Shown: positions 9,491 through 17,527 of the stretch, piece after piece
Layout of the letters: each line of letters begins with the position of its first letter
Numbering within the stretch: the stretch's first letter is position 1
DNA from: Gammaproteobacteria bacterium
GTDB lineage: Bacteria; Pseudomonadota; Gammaproteobacteria; Arenicellales; Poriferihabitantaceae
DNA: 40,847 nt
Reading direction: 5' to 3'
Assembly: GCA_022822625.1 (NCBI GenBank)
Contig: JAJEAV010000090.1
Coordinates: forward strand, 1-40,847
Made by a program: the position numbers and the translations under genes
The notes under the pieces: model-generated
Database searches by the model: none
What the model was told of the DNA's origin: nothing
Seen by the model: the letters and a program-made list of their open reading frames with translations, nothing else

Positions 9491-10144
9491 TTAAAACGTG
9501 AAGCCTACCGGCTCTTGAACATGATTAAGGCGTGGTGCTTCGGTTTCAAATAAACTCTTGATGGTTCCGTCTTGATCGCAGATAACTGCCTGCGTGGTCG
9601 GGGCATGTCCCTGAATACCGACAATACGACCTGTCCTGTTGACCATCGGCAAAAACAGGGGGGATAGTTCGGGAACGGAACCGGTAATCAGGGATCGATC
9701 AAACTGTCCTGCATTATCCGATTCAAGGGAGCAGTAGTCAAAGCAGTCGGTCTCGACGACCTCAACATTATCAATATTGGCCCTTGCCAGATTGGTTCGG
9801 GCGGACTCAGCCAGCCATGGGTCTATTTCCAGACTAGTCACCCTTTTGCAGAGCCTTGCCAGAACAGCAGCCGAATAACCGGTTCCGGTGCCTACTTCCA
9901 GCACAGCATGCCCGGAATCCAGATCCAGAGCATCAATCATTCTCGCAATAACCTTTGGCTCCAGCATGGTCTGATGTTCACTGATCGGTATGGCCATGTC
10001 CGCATAGGCAAATTCGAGACAGGTCTCCGGTACAAACTGATCACGCACAATGCTGTCAAAAGCTTCAAGGATATTTCGATCCAGTACATTCCAGGCTCGG
10101 ATCTGCTGTCCGATCATGTTGATTTGGGCACTTCGGATGGTCAT
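9491..10144 (-). CDS. Protein-L-isoaspartate O-methyltransferase family protein (divergent)
   Basis: A 217-residue SAM-dependent methyltransferase of the Pcm fold. The SAM motif VLEVGTGTGYSA is at residues 81-92, and the N-terminal helices and LFLPMVNRTGRIVGI match the family. The segment that in classical Pcm reads like TISQPYIVA is here PISEHQTMLEPK (54-64), so the usual Ser/Gln catalytic motif is changed. This variant is typical of the copy found beside tolC in many gammaproteobacteria, and true isoaspartate repair should not be assumed. It probably shares a transcript with the tolC homologue downstream. Confidence 0.85.
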   Translation of the reverse strand: MTIRSAQINMIGQQIRAWNVLDRNILEAFDSIVRDQFVPETCLEFAYADMAIPISEHQTMLEPKVIARMIDALDLDSGHAVLEVGTGTGYSAAVLARLCKRVTSLEIDPWLAESARTNLARANIDNVEVVETDCFDYCSLESDNAGQFDRSLITGSVPELSPLFLPMVNRTGRIVGIQGHAPTTQAVICDQDGTIKSLFETEAPRLNHVQEPVGFTF

Positions 10145-10255
10145 CTCAGTTATCCGCTCTGGCTGGTGATTTCATGACACGCATAACCAGATGGTTGCGA
10201 TATGTAGAGTGGTTTGATTATTATGGCTTGATTTTCGCGTTGAAGCGGGTTGCAG

Positions 10256-10525
10256 TTATGTTTCCAGTATCTCTAATTTTACCGCATTGCACAGAGAAAA
10301 CGGATGTTCAGTGTTGTCCGATGCTTGATAAGGCAAGCTATCGACAATTGATATAGTGTCGATCAGATCTTCAGTCAAATAGTCCGACCACCGCTTTGCC
10401 AAGACACTGCCAGGCTCCCTCGACTCAAGTTTGTGAGGCCCTCCGCCATAGACTCGCCCTTCACCAGGTATTGTCTGGGGGCTTGATTCTGATCCGGATG
10501 TTGCCAGTGAGCCTGCGGAAATCAT
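10256..10525 (-). CDS. Possible small protein downstream of phasin (89 aa)
   Basis: I do not recognise this protein. The frame is open over a longer stretch, but the ATG at 10525 is preceded by an excellent GGAGGG site seven bases away, giving 89 residues starting MISAGSLATSGSES. The composition is soluble and Ser/Gly/Glu-rich, with no membrane segment or signal peptide. It lies just after the terminator that follows the phasin gene, so it would need read-through or its own promoter. It could be non-coding; the ribosome binding site is the main support. Confidence 0.3.
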   Translation of the reverse strand: MISAGSLATSGSESSPQTIPGEGRVYGGGPHKLESREPGSVLAKRWSDYLTEDLIDTISIVDSLPYQASDNTEHPFSLCNAVKLEILET

Positions 10526-10584
10526 ATTTGCACCCTCCAAGACCCGGGTCATTACAGACATTTCTGCTACTAACAACCCCCAAA

Positions 10585-10626
10585 GGAAAATCCCCGACAG
10601 CCTTGAGAAACTGACGGGGATTTTCG
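10585..10626. terminator. Strong hairpin terminator after the phasin gene
   Basis: The arms AAAATCCCCGACAG (10587-10600) and CTGACGGGGATTTT (10611-10624) pair over 14 positions with one mismatch, around a 10-base loop. T-runs flank both sides, so it can act in either direction. It lies about 35 bases past the phasin stop. Confidence 0.75.
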
Positions 10627-10661
10627 GGGTCCAATGCTCCAAAAGCAGTATGATCAGCAGG

Positions 10662-10967
10662 TCATTTGCTGACTGACAGCTTGCGCGCTTCTTCAACAAA
10701 CTTGGCATTCATTTCGCCAAGTGCTTCAAGGTCACGAGTGACCTGTTCGCCAACTTCCTTGATCACATTCTGCTGACTCTCGGCATAGGTCTTGAGATCC
10801 TCGACGGTTTTGATAGCGAGACCGTCATTCAGATTTCTGAAACCCAGATCAGCGTAAGCCTTCAGACTTTCTGACTGCATGGCAAAAACGGTTTTCATGT
10901 TGTTCAGGACCAGACGGTTGAATTCAACAGCCGGAGCCAAAGCCTTGTTGATATTTTCTGTGTTCAT
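10662..10967 (-). CDS. Phasin family protein
   Basis: Phasins coat polyhydroxyalkanoate (PHA) storage granules. This 101-residue protein is amphipathic and helical from end to end. It contains the family pattern FNRLVLNNM...MQSESLKAYADLGFRNL, followed by TYAESQQNVIKEVGEQVTRD. The size fits the short gammaproteobacterial type. AAGG lies nine bases before the ATG. It has its own promoter with operator-like repeats upstream and a strong terminator downstream, so it is probably a single-gene unit. No PHA synthase is in the window; the gene implies that the organism makes PHA. Confidence 0.85.
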   Translation of the reverse strand: MNTENINKALAPAVEFNRLVLNNMKTVFAMQSESLKAYADLGFRNLNDGLAIKTVEDLKTYAESQQNVIKEVGEQVTRDLEALGEMNAKFVEEARKLSVSK

Positions 10968-11003
10968 GAGATATTACCTTTCACTTGATTGGTTGCTTAA
11001 TGA

Positions 11004-11044
11004 TTTTGTGCAGCGCATCATAGCAATTTTTTTGTGCAGTGCAA
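11004..11044 (-). promoter_or_regulatory. Phasin promoter with two operator-like repeats
   Basis: On the minus strand TTGCAC (11044-11039) and TATGAT (11022-11017) are 16 bases apart, a good sigma-70 promoter about 50 bases from the phasin ATG. Two near-identical 14-base copies of TTTTGTGCAGYGCA (plus strand 11004-11017 and 11030-11043) cover the -10 and -35 boxes. The core TGC(A)...GCA symmetry resembles TGC/GCA-type operators described for the PHA repressor PhaR. Repression by a PhaR-like protein is inferred. Confidence 0.6.
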
Positions 11045-11121
11045 CATATTTATACATGATTTATTTTTATTTTTATAATAAATAATATTTATCATTTTGT
11101 TCTGCTGCCCAGATTGTCTGC

Positions 11122-11928
11122 TCAATCGGGCTTGATGGAAGCAAAGTTGAATGCCTGTATATCCGGGTGGGGGTGATTAAAGTCAGGCGAGTTATACATG
11201 AGTGTTGCCGAACCTTCTGTCGGCAACTCGATCTGGATTCCGTACACATGACCGAATCCAGGGCTGTCCTGTACGTCATCAAACAGGCCGGACACTGGCG
11301 ACTTCCAGCAGCATGCCTCTGGATCCTGCAAAAGATTGGTCTGGTTCATGTTATACCGAATTCCGACACCCAGCAATTTGCCGTAGGCTTCCTTGCGCGT
11401 CCACCAGTCCAGTATGGCAACCTGCTGTCTTGTCTTCGGCAGGTTGTCAAAATATCGTTTTTCCGGTTTCGAAAGAATACGATTGCTGAGTCTTCCGACC
11501 TGCACATCTCTGGGATGAATTTCAAGGTCGATGCCCAATTCCCGGTCACGGGAGAACGCATACAGTACGTATCCCGAAGACATGGAATAGTTAAACTGAA
11601 GCCACTGCAAGGGTTTGTCCAGTTCCGGCTTTCCTCGCGGCCCATATTCCAGAGCAATCCGGTCTCTCGGCAATCCGGTGTAGGCTTCAATCAGGATTTT
11701 CAGGCCAATTCTTGCTTCCAGATACAACGCTCGTTGCCTGCCGTCAGACAACCGCAAGGCCCGTAATCGTTCACGTTCGCTTAGCCATATGGAATTATCA
11801 TGACCGAAGTGGCCTGGCGCATTGTCCCCGGGATACGCCAGCCAGAGGTGAACCTTCTCCGAATCAAGATCAGGGTCGTGAAAAGTCGAAGACCAGGACA
11901 GCGGTTGTTTCGCCAGCCCCCGAGTCAT
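11122..11928 (-). CDS. 4'-phosphopantetheinyl transferase, Sfp type
   Basis: Moves the phosphopantetheine arm from coenzyme A to a serine of a carrier protein. Both signature motifs are present: GIDLE (132-136, metal-binding Asp and Glu) and WTRKEAYGKLLG (176-187, with the conserved Trp, Lys179-Glu180 and Lys184). The length of 268 residues fits the two-lobed Sfp/EntD-like class rather than the small AcpS type. ATG at 11928 lies just after the stop of the small upstream gene (TGA 11935-11933); a TTG at 11946 would overlap it. No polyketide or peptide synthetase is nearby, so the target carrier is unknown. Confidence 0.88.
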   Translation of the reverse strand: MTRGLAKQPLSWSSTFHDPDLDSEKVHLWLAYPGDNAPGHFGHDNSIWLSERERLRALRLSDGRQRALYLEARIGLKILIEAYTGLPRDRIALEYGPRGKPELDKPLQWLQFNYSMSSGYVLYAFSRDRELGIDLEIHPRDVQVGRLSNRILSKPEKRYFDNLPKTRQQVAILDWWTRKEAYGKLLGVGIRYNMNQTNLLQDPEACCWKSPVSGLFDDVQDSPGFGHVYGIQIELPTEGSATLMYNSPDFNHPHPDIQAFNFASIKPD

Positions 11929-11932
11929 CCAG

Positions 11933-12163
11933 TCATCTTTCCCCAAATGCCAAACTGAAACTGTTGATTCGAGTCAGGGCATTCTCTTCGACACTGGCGT
12001 TCAGTCCGTTTTTCCTCTTCTCGATAATCAGATACTGCAACCCTTGACGGTCAAACATGTAGGATGCATTGTCAATGCAAAGCTCGGCTACAAACCCTTC
12101 TCCCGGAAGGTTGATAATCTCTATCAAGACAACCTCTTTTTCGATGTTGTAGTCTGTAGGCAT
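11933..12163 (-). CDS. Small hypothetical protein upstream of the Sfp-type transferase
   Basis: A 76-residue protein I do not recognise. It starts MPTDYNIEKEVVLIEI and looks soluble, with alternating hydrophobic residues suggesting beta strands (EVVLIEIINL, FVAELCIDN, YLIIEKRKN) and then a charged tail. The stop is four bases from the transferase start, so the two genes are probably co-translated. GAG in GAGATGAT about 13 bases upstream is a weak ribosome binding site. Its close coupling to the transferase is the best support that it is real. Confidence 0.5.
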   Translation of the reverse strand: MPTDYNIEKEVVLIEIINLPGEGFVAELCIDNASYMFDRQGLQYLIIEKRKNGLNASVEENALTRINSFSLAFGER

Positions 12164-12178
12164 TGAACAAAATCATCT

Positions 12179-12198
12179 CGAATGAATACGAATGAATG
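12179..12198. repeat. Tandem 10-base repeat
   Basis: CGAATGAATA is followed directly by CGAATGAATG, 16 bases upstream of the small gene at 11933-12163. It may be a binding site for that gene's promoter or chance; nothing else in the 269 bases between this gene and rpoH was recognised except the hairpin at 12351-12370. Confidence 0.4.
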
Positions 12199-12350
12199 GT
12201 TGGGATGAACTCCGAACCAGCAGGGAAAATTATAAACGATATCGATAATGCAACTACCCGAAACAATCAGCAGAAGGTAAAAAATCAAGCACGATGAGCA
12301 CTCCGCTCGCCCAGCTACTGACGGTACAGGGAATCACCAGAACAAGAAGT

Positions 12351-12370
12351 ATCCGGCGTTATAACCGGAT
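12351..12370 (-). terminator. Possible terminator hairpin after rpoH
   Basis: ATCCGG (12351-12356) pairs with CCGGAT (12365-12370) across eight bases. On the minus strand it is followed by ACTTCTTGTTCT, only moderately T-rich. It lies 63 bases beyond the rpoH stop. A weak or partial terminator is likely. Confidence 0.35.
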
Positions 12371-12432
12371 GAAACTAGCAGGAATGTGCCGGAAGATAAT
12401 GTGGGGATGAGACTGATACCACTCTCATTCGA

Positions 12433-13293
12433 TCAATGCTGGATCGTAATTACGTGCTTCATCTTTTCCATGGCACGTTTTTCAATCTGGCGAATACGCT
12501 CAGCCGATACGCTGTATTCCTCTGCAAGATCATGCAATGTTGGCTTGTCCTCGTTCAACCAGCGACGAACCACGATATCCCTGCTACGCTCGTCAAGGTG
12601 CTCCAGGGCCCTGCTTAACTGGTCTTGTGATTCCGTCTCATATTCATTCTCTATCAACAGGGACTCGGGGTTGTAACGCATGTCACCCAAATGCTGGGAA
12701 GGTGAAAAAGACGTTTTGTCAGGATCCGGGTCGGCCAGAGCATCAAAGGCCACGTCAGTACCGTTCATTCTTGATTCCATCTCCCGCACAGTCTCGGCAT
12801 CAACATCAAGACTGGTAGCCATATCCTGAACCTCACTGTCATTCATCCAGCCCAGTTTGGGTCTGGATTTACGCAGATTGAAAAACAGCTTGCGTTGGGC
12901 CTTGGTGGTTGCAACCTTGACCAGACGCCAGTTTTTCAGGACATAGTCGTAAATTTCGGCGCGAATCCAGTGCACGGCAAAGGATACCAGACGTACATCC
13001 CGATTCGGGTCAAAGCGTTTTACTGCCTTCATGAGGCCGATGCTTCCTTCCTGAATCAAGTCAGCCATCGGCAGACCGTATCCCATGAATCCTCTGGCAA
13101 CCTTGACTACATGGCGCAAGTGTGAAACCACCAGTTCACGAGCCGCTTCAATATCAGCCTCGTTGCGATATCGAGTGGCAAGCTCATACTCCTGTTCAGC
13201 AGTCAATACCGGTGCAGCATGAACCGCACGAAGATATCCAGCAAGATTGTCGCTTGCGACCATGTGGTAAGTTGCCGATACACTTTGTGTCAT
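12433..13293 (-). CDS. rpoH: Heat-shock sigma factor RpoH (sigma-32)
   Basis: Directs RNA polymerase to heat-shock promoters. The 286-residue protein has sigma regions 2 (DLIQEGSIGLMKAVKRFDP and the -10 recognition stretch around VSFAVHWIRAEI), 3 and 4 (a C-terminal helix-turn-helix around EYSVSAERIRQIEKRA). The RpoH box QRKLFFNLRK, specific to this sigma group, is at 133-142. It is transcribed in the same direction as hslVU upstream, which are classical RpoH targets. A CIRCE-like operator lies 38 bases before the start, so HrcA control is likely. Confidence 0.96.
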   Translation of the reverse strand: MTQSVSATYHMVASDNLAGYLRAVHAAPVLTAEQEYELATRYRNEADIEAARELVVSHLRHVVKVARGFMGYGLPMADLIQEGSIGLMKAVKRFDPNRDVRLVSFAVHWIRAEIYDYVLKNWRLVKVATTKAQRKLFFNLRKSRPKLGWMNDSEVQDMATSLDVDAETVREMESRMNGTDVAFDALADPDPDKTSFSPSQHLGDMRYNPESLLIENEYETESQDQLSRALEHLDERSRDIVVRRWLNEDKPTLHDLAEEYSVSAERIRQIEKRAMEKMKHVITIQH

Positions 13294-13327
13294 CTCAATT
13301 TCTCATTCATATTTATGGAATGTGCGG

Positions 13328-13357
13328 ATTTTAGCACTCTGTTTCCTGGAGTGCCAG
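13328..13357 (-). promoter_or_regulatory. CIRCE-like HrcA operator in the rpoH promoter region
   Basis: The plus strand reads TTAGCACTC (13331-13339), nine bases, then GAGTGCCAG (13349-13357). The CIRCE consensus is TTAGCACTC-N9-GAGTGCTAA: the left arm is perfect, the right arm matches 7 of 9, and the spacing is exact. On the minus strand the arm runs into TAAAAT (13333-13328), a possible -10 box for rpoH; the -35 side is weak. CIRCE is the established binding site of the HrcA repressor. Confidence 0.75.
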
Positions 13358-13387
13358 CATTTGGTACAGATACTGTTCAGGTTTCTG

Positions 13388-13685
13388 TCATGTTGTTTCA
13401 GGAACTGGTTGAACCGGCACAAGACTGCGAACGAACTGCCCTTTGGTAACTTGAAGCACATTTCCGGTTTCCGGAAACCACCAGGGAATTTTCGCCCTGT
13501 TCCTTCAAAACGGAAAACAGGGTATCAACAGGCTTTCCGGACACCATTCCGATCGGTCGAAGCCGACTGACTTCCGTAACGCAGCAGGTACTACCCTGAT
13601 TCCATCCCTTGTTGCACAAGCTGGGAATATCGCCATTGCCGTATTCATCTTCCAGGAAACCTGCCGCATAGCGTTGCAGTACCAT
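13388..13685 (-). pseudogene. Possible frameshifted small gene between hslU and rpoH
   Basis: An ATG at 13685 follows the hslU stop directly and opens a 95-residue frame ending at 13398 that I do not recognise. Its last third looks poor, while a second frame ending at 13388 reads convincingly as protein (KIPWWFPETGNVLQVTKGQF). Removing one G from the GGG at 13495-13497 would join the two, giving KEQAKIPWWFPETG. This suggests a gene of about 99 residues with a one-base insertion, or a sequencing error. The protein would be small and Cys-containing; no function is proposed. Confidence 0.3.
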
Positions 13686-15008
13686 TTACAGGATATAGCG
13701 AGACAGATCCTGATCTTCGGCCAGCTCGGTCAAGTAACGATCCACGTATTCAACGTCAATCTCGACCTTCTGGCCAAAACTGTCCGCAGCTTCGAAAGAA
13801 ATAACCTCCAGCAAGCGTTCCATGACCGTATGCAGCCTGCGTGCACCAATATTTTCAGTCTGCTCATTGACCTGCCAGGCGATCTCGGCAATCCGCCTTA
13901 TCGCACTTTCTGCAAACACCAGTTCCACGCCTTCAGTATCCATGAGCGCAGTATACTGTTCGGTCAGGGACACATCCGGCTCGGTCAGGATACGCACAAA
14001 ATCATCGATAGCCAGGGCGCGGAGTTCAACCCGGATCGGCAGGCGACCCTGCAATTCAGGAATCAAGTCCGATGGCTTGGCCAGCTGAAAGGCACCCGAG
14101 GCTATGAACAGGATATGATCGGTCTTGATCATCCCGTACTTGGTGGAAACCGTAGACCCTTCGACCAAGGGCAGCAAATCCCGCTGCACACCTTCCCTCG
14201 ATACGTCGACTCCTCGATGTCCCTCGCTTGATCGACCGACTATCTTGTCAATTTCGTCAAGAAACACGATGCCCTGCTGCTCTACCTTCTCCAGTGCCAT
14301 GGCCTTGATATCCTCATCATTGATCAAGTTTGAAGCCTCGGTCTCGGTCATTATCTTGAGTGCCTCGCTGACCTGCATCTTGCGCATGGAAGTTTTCTGG
14401 CCCGAAAGATTCTGGAACAGCCCCTGCAATTGACTGGTCATCTCTTCCATGCCGGGGGGAGCCATGATCTCCACTCCGAGACTTGGATTGTTGACTTCGA
14501 TCTCAATCTCATCGTCATCGAGCATGCCTTCACGCAGCTTCTTCCGGAAATGTTGTCGCGCCGCACTTTCATTTCCGGTGTCTTCCTTACGTCCTGGAGG
14601 TACCAGCGCATCCAGCACTCGCTCTTCAGCCACCTCTTCGGCAATCGACATGACCTTGTCCATCGCCTGTTCGCGGATCATCTTGATCGACATGTCCATC
14701 AAGTCCCGTATGATCGAATCAACCTCGCGCCCCACATATCCCACTTCCGTGAACTTGGTAGCCTCAACCTTGATAAACGGTGCGTTTGCAAGGCGTGCAA
14801 GACGCCGAGCTATTTCGGTCTTGCCCACTCCCGTTGGCCCGATCATCAATATGTTCTTGGGGGTTATTTCCCGACGTACTGCTTCATCCAGCTGCATGCG
14901 CCGCCAGCGGTTTCGAAGGGCAATCGCAACAGATCTCTTGGCATCTTTCTGGGCAACAATATGCTTGTCAAGTTCCTCGACAATTTCCCTGGGGGTCATT
15001 TCAGTCAT
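13686..15008 (-). CDS. hslU: HslU, ATPase subunit of the HslUV protease
   Basis: AAA+ unfoldase that feeds proteins to HslV. The 440-residue product carries Walker A GPTGVGKT (58-65), the pore loop [10 protein letters not shown], the I-domain (about 110-240), Walker B IVFLDEID and the sensor/arginine region. It ends in DLSRYIL, the conserved tail that docks into HslV and activates it. hslV lies just upstream with 21 bases between the genes, the standard hslVU operon. Heat-shock control through RpoH is known for the family, but I could not find a convincing sigma-32 promoter before hslV. Confidence 0.97.
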   Translation of the reverse strand: MTEMTPREIVEELDKHIVAQKDAKRSVAIALRNRWRRMQLDEAVRREITPKNILMIGPTGVGKTEIARRLARLANAPFIKVEATKFTEVGYVGREVDSIIRDLMDMSIKMIREQAMDKVMSIAEEVAEERVLDALVPPGRKEDTGNESAARQHFRKKLREGMLDDDEIEIEVNNPSLGVEIMAPPGMEEMTSQLQGLFQNLSGQKTSMRKMQVSEALKIMTETEASNLINDEDIKAMALEKVEQQGIVFLDEIDKIVGRSSEGHRGVDVSREGVQRDLLPLVEGSTVSTKYGMIKTDHILFIASGAFQLAKPSDLIPELQGRLPIRVELRALAIDDFVRILTEPDVSLTEQYTALMDTEGVELVFAESAIRRIAEIAWQVNEQTENIGARRLHTVMERLLEVISFEAADSFGQKVEIDVEYVDRYLTELAEDQDLSRYIL

Positions 15009-15029
15009 GGCAGTGAGTATCTGAACAGT

Positions 15030-15584
15030 TCAGGATGAAGATTCCGGATGACCCAGAATTTCGACAGTTACATTACTATTGGTGTAAATACAAATTCTCG
15101 AGGCGATATCAAGACCGGCCCTGACAATTTGCTCGGCATCCAGCCCGGTATTCTCCATAAGTGCGATCGCAGCTGACTTGGCATAGTCTCCCCCCGACCC
15201 GATCGCCATTACGCCCTGTTCCGGCTCAATCACGTCTCCATTGCCGGAAATAATGAGCGACGCTTCATCGTCAGCAACCGCAAGCAATGCTTCCAGTCGC
15301 CTGAGCAACCGGTCTGTTCGCCAATCCTTGGCCAGTTCAACCGCCGAACGAACCAGTCGTCCCTGGTGTTTCTCGAGTTTGGCCTCAAATCGCTCAAACA
15401 AGGTAAATGCATCCGCAGTTCCGCCGGCAAATCCGGCCAGCACACGATCATGGTACAGTCGACGCACCTTGCGCGCATTGCCCTTCATGACCGTGTTGCC
15501 AAGGGAAACCTGACCATCACCGCCAAGGACAACATGTCTGCCCTTGCGTACCGACAATATCGTGGTGCCGTGGTATTGCTCCAT
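15030..15584 (-). CDS. hslV: HslV, proteolytic subunit of the HslUV protease
   Basis: Threonine protease that forms double hexameric rings. The 184-residue protein starts [15 protein letters not shown]: the catalytic threonine is exposed after removal of a short propeptide (MEQYHG), so it is Thr7 of the precursor. E. coli HslV has only Met before this Thr; the longer leader is common in other proteobacteria. Further family marks are [29 protein letters not shown] and the AIGSGGDYA loop. GGAG lies 10 bases before the ATG. It is co-transcribed with hslU. Confidence 0.96.
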   Translation of the reverse strand: MEQYHGTTILSVRKGRHVVLGGDGQVSLGNTVMKGNARKVRRLYHDRVLAGFAGGTADAFTLFERFEAKLEKHQGRLVRSAVELAKDWRTDRLLRRLEALLAVADDEASLIISGNGDVIEPEQGVMAIGSGGDYAKSAAIALMENTGLDAEQIVRAGLDIASRICIYTNSNVTVEILGHPESSS

Positions 15585-15641
15585 CTTGCAAAGTCTCCGG
15601 AGATTAAGCTTGATCGCCGAACAGTCCAGTCAACGGGATGC

Positions 15642-16094
15642 CTACTTGATCAACTTCAAATGCGGAGCTCTGGTTGGGGAGGCCTTCCGAGCCTCCTCGC
15701 CTTCAGCATGTTTTTCGTTTGCCCGGTCCTGCTCGTCCATTGGCTGGAGTTCCTCGTCAAACACTACGCCTTGACCGTTTTCCCGTCCGTAAATCGCCAT
15801 CACCGAAGCAACCGGTATGACTACCTGGAAAGATTTGCCGGAAAAGCGTGCGGCAAAGACAATTTCGTGGTTGCCGATGACAAGCTGATCTACGGAATGA
15901 GGGTGGATATTCAGGATAATTCGACTGTTCTGAATATACTGGCTCGGCACAGCCACACCCACATAGTCGGTATTTACCAGAATCTGTGGAGTATGCCGGT
16001 TATCAATCGACCACTCATAGATCGCACGAATAATGTAGGGCTTCGTGCCTACCGGATACTCGCTGCTGAAATTCTCTCTGGCCCCGATACTCAT
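15642..16094 (-). CDS. sspB: ClpXP adaptor SspB
   Basis: Delivers ssrA-tagged peptides to the ClpXP protease. The folded domain (about 15-115) shows PYIIRAIYEWSIDNRHTPQI, VGVAVP, IILNIHPHSVDQL and ARFSGKSFQVVIPVASVMAIYGREN, all typical. It is followed by a charged flexible linker and ends in HLKLIK, the XB motif that binds the ClpX N-domain. The length of 150 residues is usual. It sits directly after sspA with 28 bases between, the standard sspAB pair. Confidence 0.94.
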   Translation of the reverse strand: MSIGARENFSSEYPVGTKPYIIRAIYEWSIDNRHTPQILVNTDYVGVAVPSQYIQNSRIILNIHPHSVDQLVIGNHEIVFAARFSGKSFQVVIPVASVMAIYGRENGQGVVFDEELQPMDEQDRANEKHAEGEEARKASPTRAPHLKLIK

Positions 16095-16122
16095 AACTCA
16101 TCACTCATTCAGAACACTCTAA

Positions 16123-16770
16123 TTACCGCATCGCCCTCTCGACTTCGCTCAGACTTAGCTGAAACGACTTCCGCCTGAAGAGGTTCTGGGAATACTTGAG
16201 GATCGGACTCGCCGAGGCAGGCAACTGAATACCCATGATCGGCAAACGCCACAGCAATGGCCCCATGTAGGCATCAACCAGTGAATATTCAGAACCCAGA
16301 AAATAGTCCTGATCGTGAACGATTTGCGCCTGCGCCATGGAAACAAATCCGGCAAGCAGGCTTTTCGTGAGCGAACCCGGCAGTGTTCGCAACATTCCCG
16401 TACCCAGATTATGCAGCGGGTTCAACCAGTCACGAGTCATGCGGTAAATCAGCAACCGGGCTTTGGCACGAACCACCGGATCCACCGGCATCAGGGGGGG
16501 GTAGGGATATCGCTCATCAAGATATTCCATAATCACCGGCATGTTGTACAACGAGATTTCCCGATCAATCAGAACCGGAAGTTCCAGAAATGGATTGTGC
16601 ATGCTGATCCGTTCCGCATCTTCATCTTCAGACACATACTCAACCTTGAGTTCGATGTCCTTTTCGTAGAGTGCCGCCCGGCAGCAGTGACTGAATATAT
16701 CGGCCGGGTCCGACAACAGGGTCATCGACGACCTTCGGTCCAGTTCAGAGATATCCTGATTGTCATCCAT
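16123..16770 (-). CDS. sspA: Stringent starvation protein A
   Basis: RNA-polymerase-associated protein with a glutathione S-transferase fold that helps cells through starvation and acid stress in E. coli. The N-terminal thioredoxin-like part has MTLLSDPADIFSHCCRAALYEK and NPFLELPVLIDRE; the C-terminal helical part has SLVDAYMGPLLWRL. ATG at 16770 was chosen because GAGGA lies seven bases upstream; an earlier ATG at 16791 overlaps petC. The product has 215 residues. It follows petC within 10 bases, the conserved petABC-sspAB order of gammaproteobacteria. Confidence 0.94.
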   Translation of the reverse strand: MDDNQDISELDRRSSMTLLSDPADIFSHCCRAALYEKDIELKVEYVSEDEDAERISMHNPFLELPVLIDREISLYNMPVIMEYLDERYPYPPLMPVDPVVRAKARLLIYRMTRDWLNPLHNLGTGMLRTLPGSLTKSLLAGFVSMAQAQIVHDQDYFLGSEYSLVDAYMGPLLWRLPIMGIQLPASASPILKYSQNLFRRKSFQLSLSEVERAMR

Positions 16771-16780
16771 TTGACGATCC

Positions 16781-17527
16781 TCAATCGACATCACGCCAAT
16801 ACTCCCTTTTCAGAAACCATGCCAACGTGGCAAAAAAGAACAGAAAAAACATCGTCCAGACACCCCACCGGATACGGTCTTCCCTCTTGGGCTCGGCCAT
16901 GTAATACAGGAAATTGGTCAAATCCTCCATCGCATGATCAAACTCCTCCCGGGTCAGCGTACCCTCGCGAACCAGCTCGAAACCACTGATTTTCGTAGTC
17001 TCACGACCGACATCATCAACCGATGTGGTGTAAATCGGTTTCTGGATACCCTGCCTGGTCCACAACACATGTGGCATTGCCACATTGGGAAATACCGAGT
17101 TGTTCCACCCGCTAACCGTTGAGTCATCCTTGTAAAAGGAGCGCAGGAAGGTATACAGCCAGTCGGGGTCCCGCAGCTTGCCAATCAATGTCAGGTCTGG
17201 AGGAGCAATGCCGAACCATGCTTCTCCGTCTTCCCTTTTCAGGGTAACGGTCATGGGATCGGCGATCTTGCGATCATCAAAAATCATGTTTTCCCGGACC
17301 ACCTGTTCAGAAATGCCGAGATCTTCAGCCATGCGGTTGTAACGCATGAAATGCGCACTGTGACACGACAGGCAATAGTTGACGAAAAGCCGTGCACCGT
17401 TCTGCAGGGAAGTCTTGTTCCGGAAACTGTATTCGTAATGATCCAGCTTGATGTCAGAACCGCCTGCTGCAGGCACGGAAGCAGGCACCAGAAAGGCTGC
17501 GATCAACAGGAAGAAACGGTATTTCAT
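16781..17527 (-). CDS. petC: Cytochrome c1 of the bc1 complex
   Basis: Heme protein that passes electrons from the Rieske protein to soluble cytochrome c. The 248-residue precursor has a signal peptide (MKYRFFLLIAAFLV, cleavage near PAAG), the heme-binding CLSCH (Cys52, Cys55, His56) and the axial Met151 in NVAMPHVLW. A C-terminal membrane anchor (WTMFFLFFFATLAWFL) ends in KREYWRDVD. The frame is open far upstream, but ATG at 17527 overlaps the petB stop as ATGA and directly precedes the signal peptide. Confidence 0.95.
   Translation of the reverse strand: MKYRFFLLIAAFLVPASVPAAGGSDIKLDHYEYSFRNKTSLQNGARLFVNYCLSCHSAHFMRYNRMAEDLGISEQVVRENMIFDDRKIADPMTVTLKREDGEAWFGIAPPDLTLIGKLRDPDWLYTFLRSFYKDDSTVSGWNNSVFPNVAMPHVLWTRQGIQKPIYTTSVDDVGRETTKISGFELVREGTLTREEFDHAMEDLTNFLYYMAEPKREDRIRWGVWTMFFLFFFATLAWFLKREYWRDVD

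Noticed and set aside
12072-12266. 64-residue minus-strand frame upstream of the small gene at 11933
   Set aside because: It overlaps the better-supported gene and has an unconvincing composition.
15585-15641. A sigma-32 promoter before hslV
   Set aside because: I looked for CTTGAAA and CCCCAT-type boxes with correct spacing and found none convincing; TTGACT is present but lacks a matching -10.
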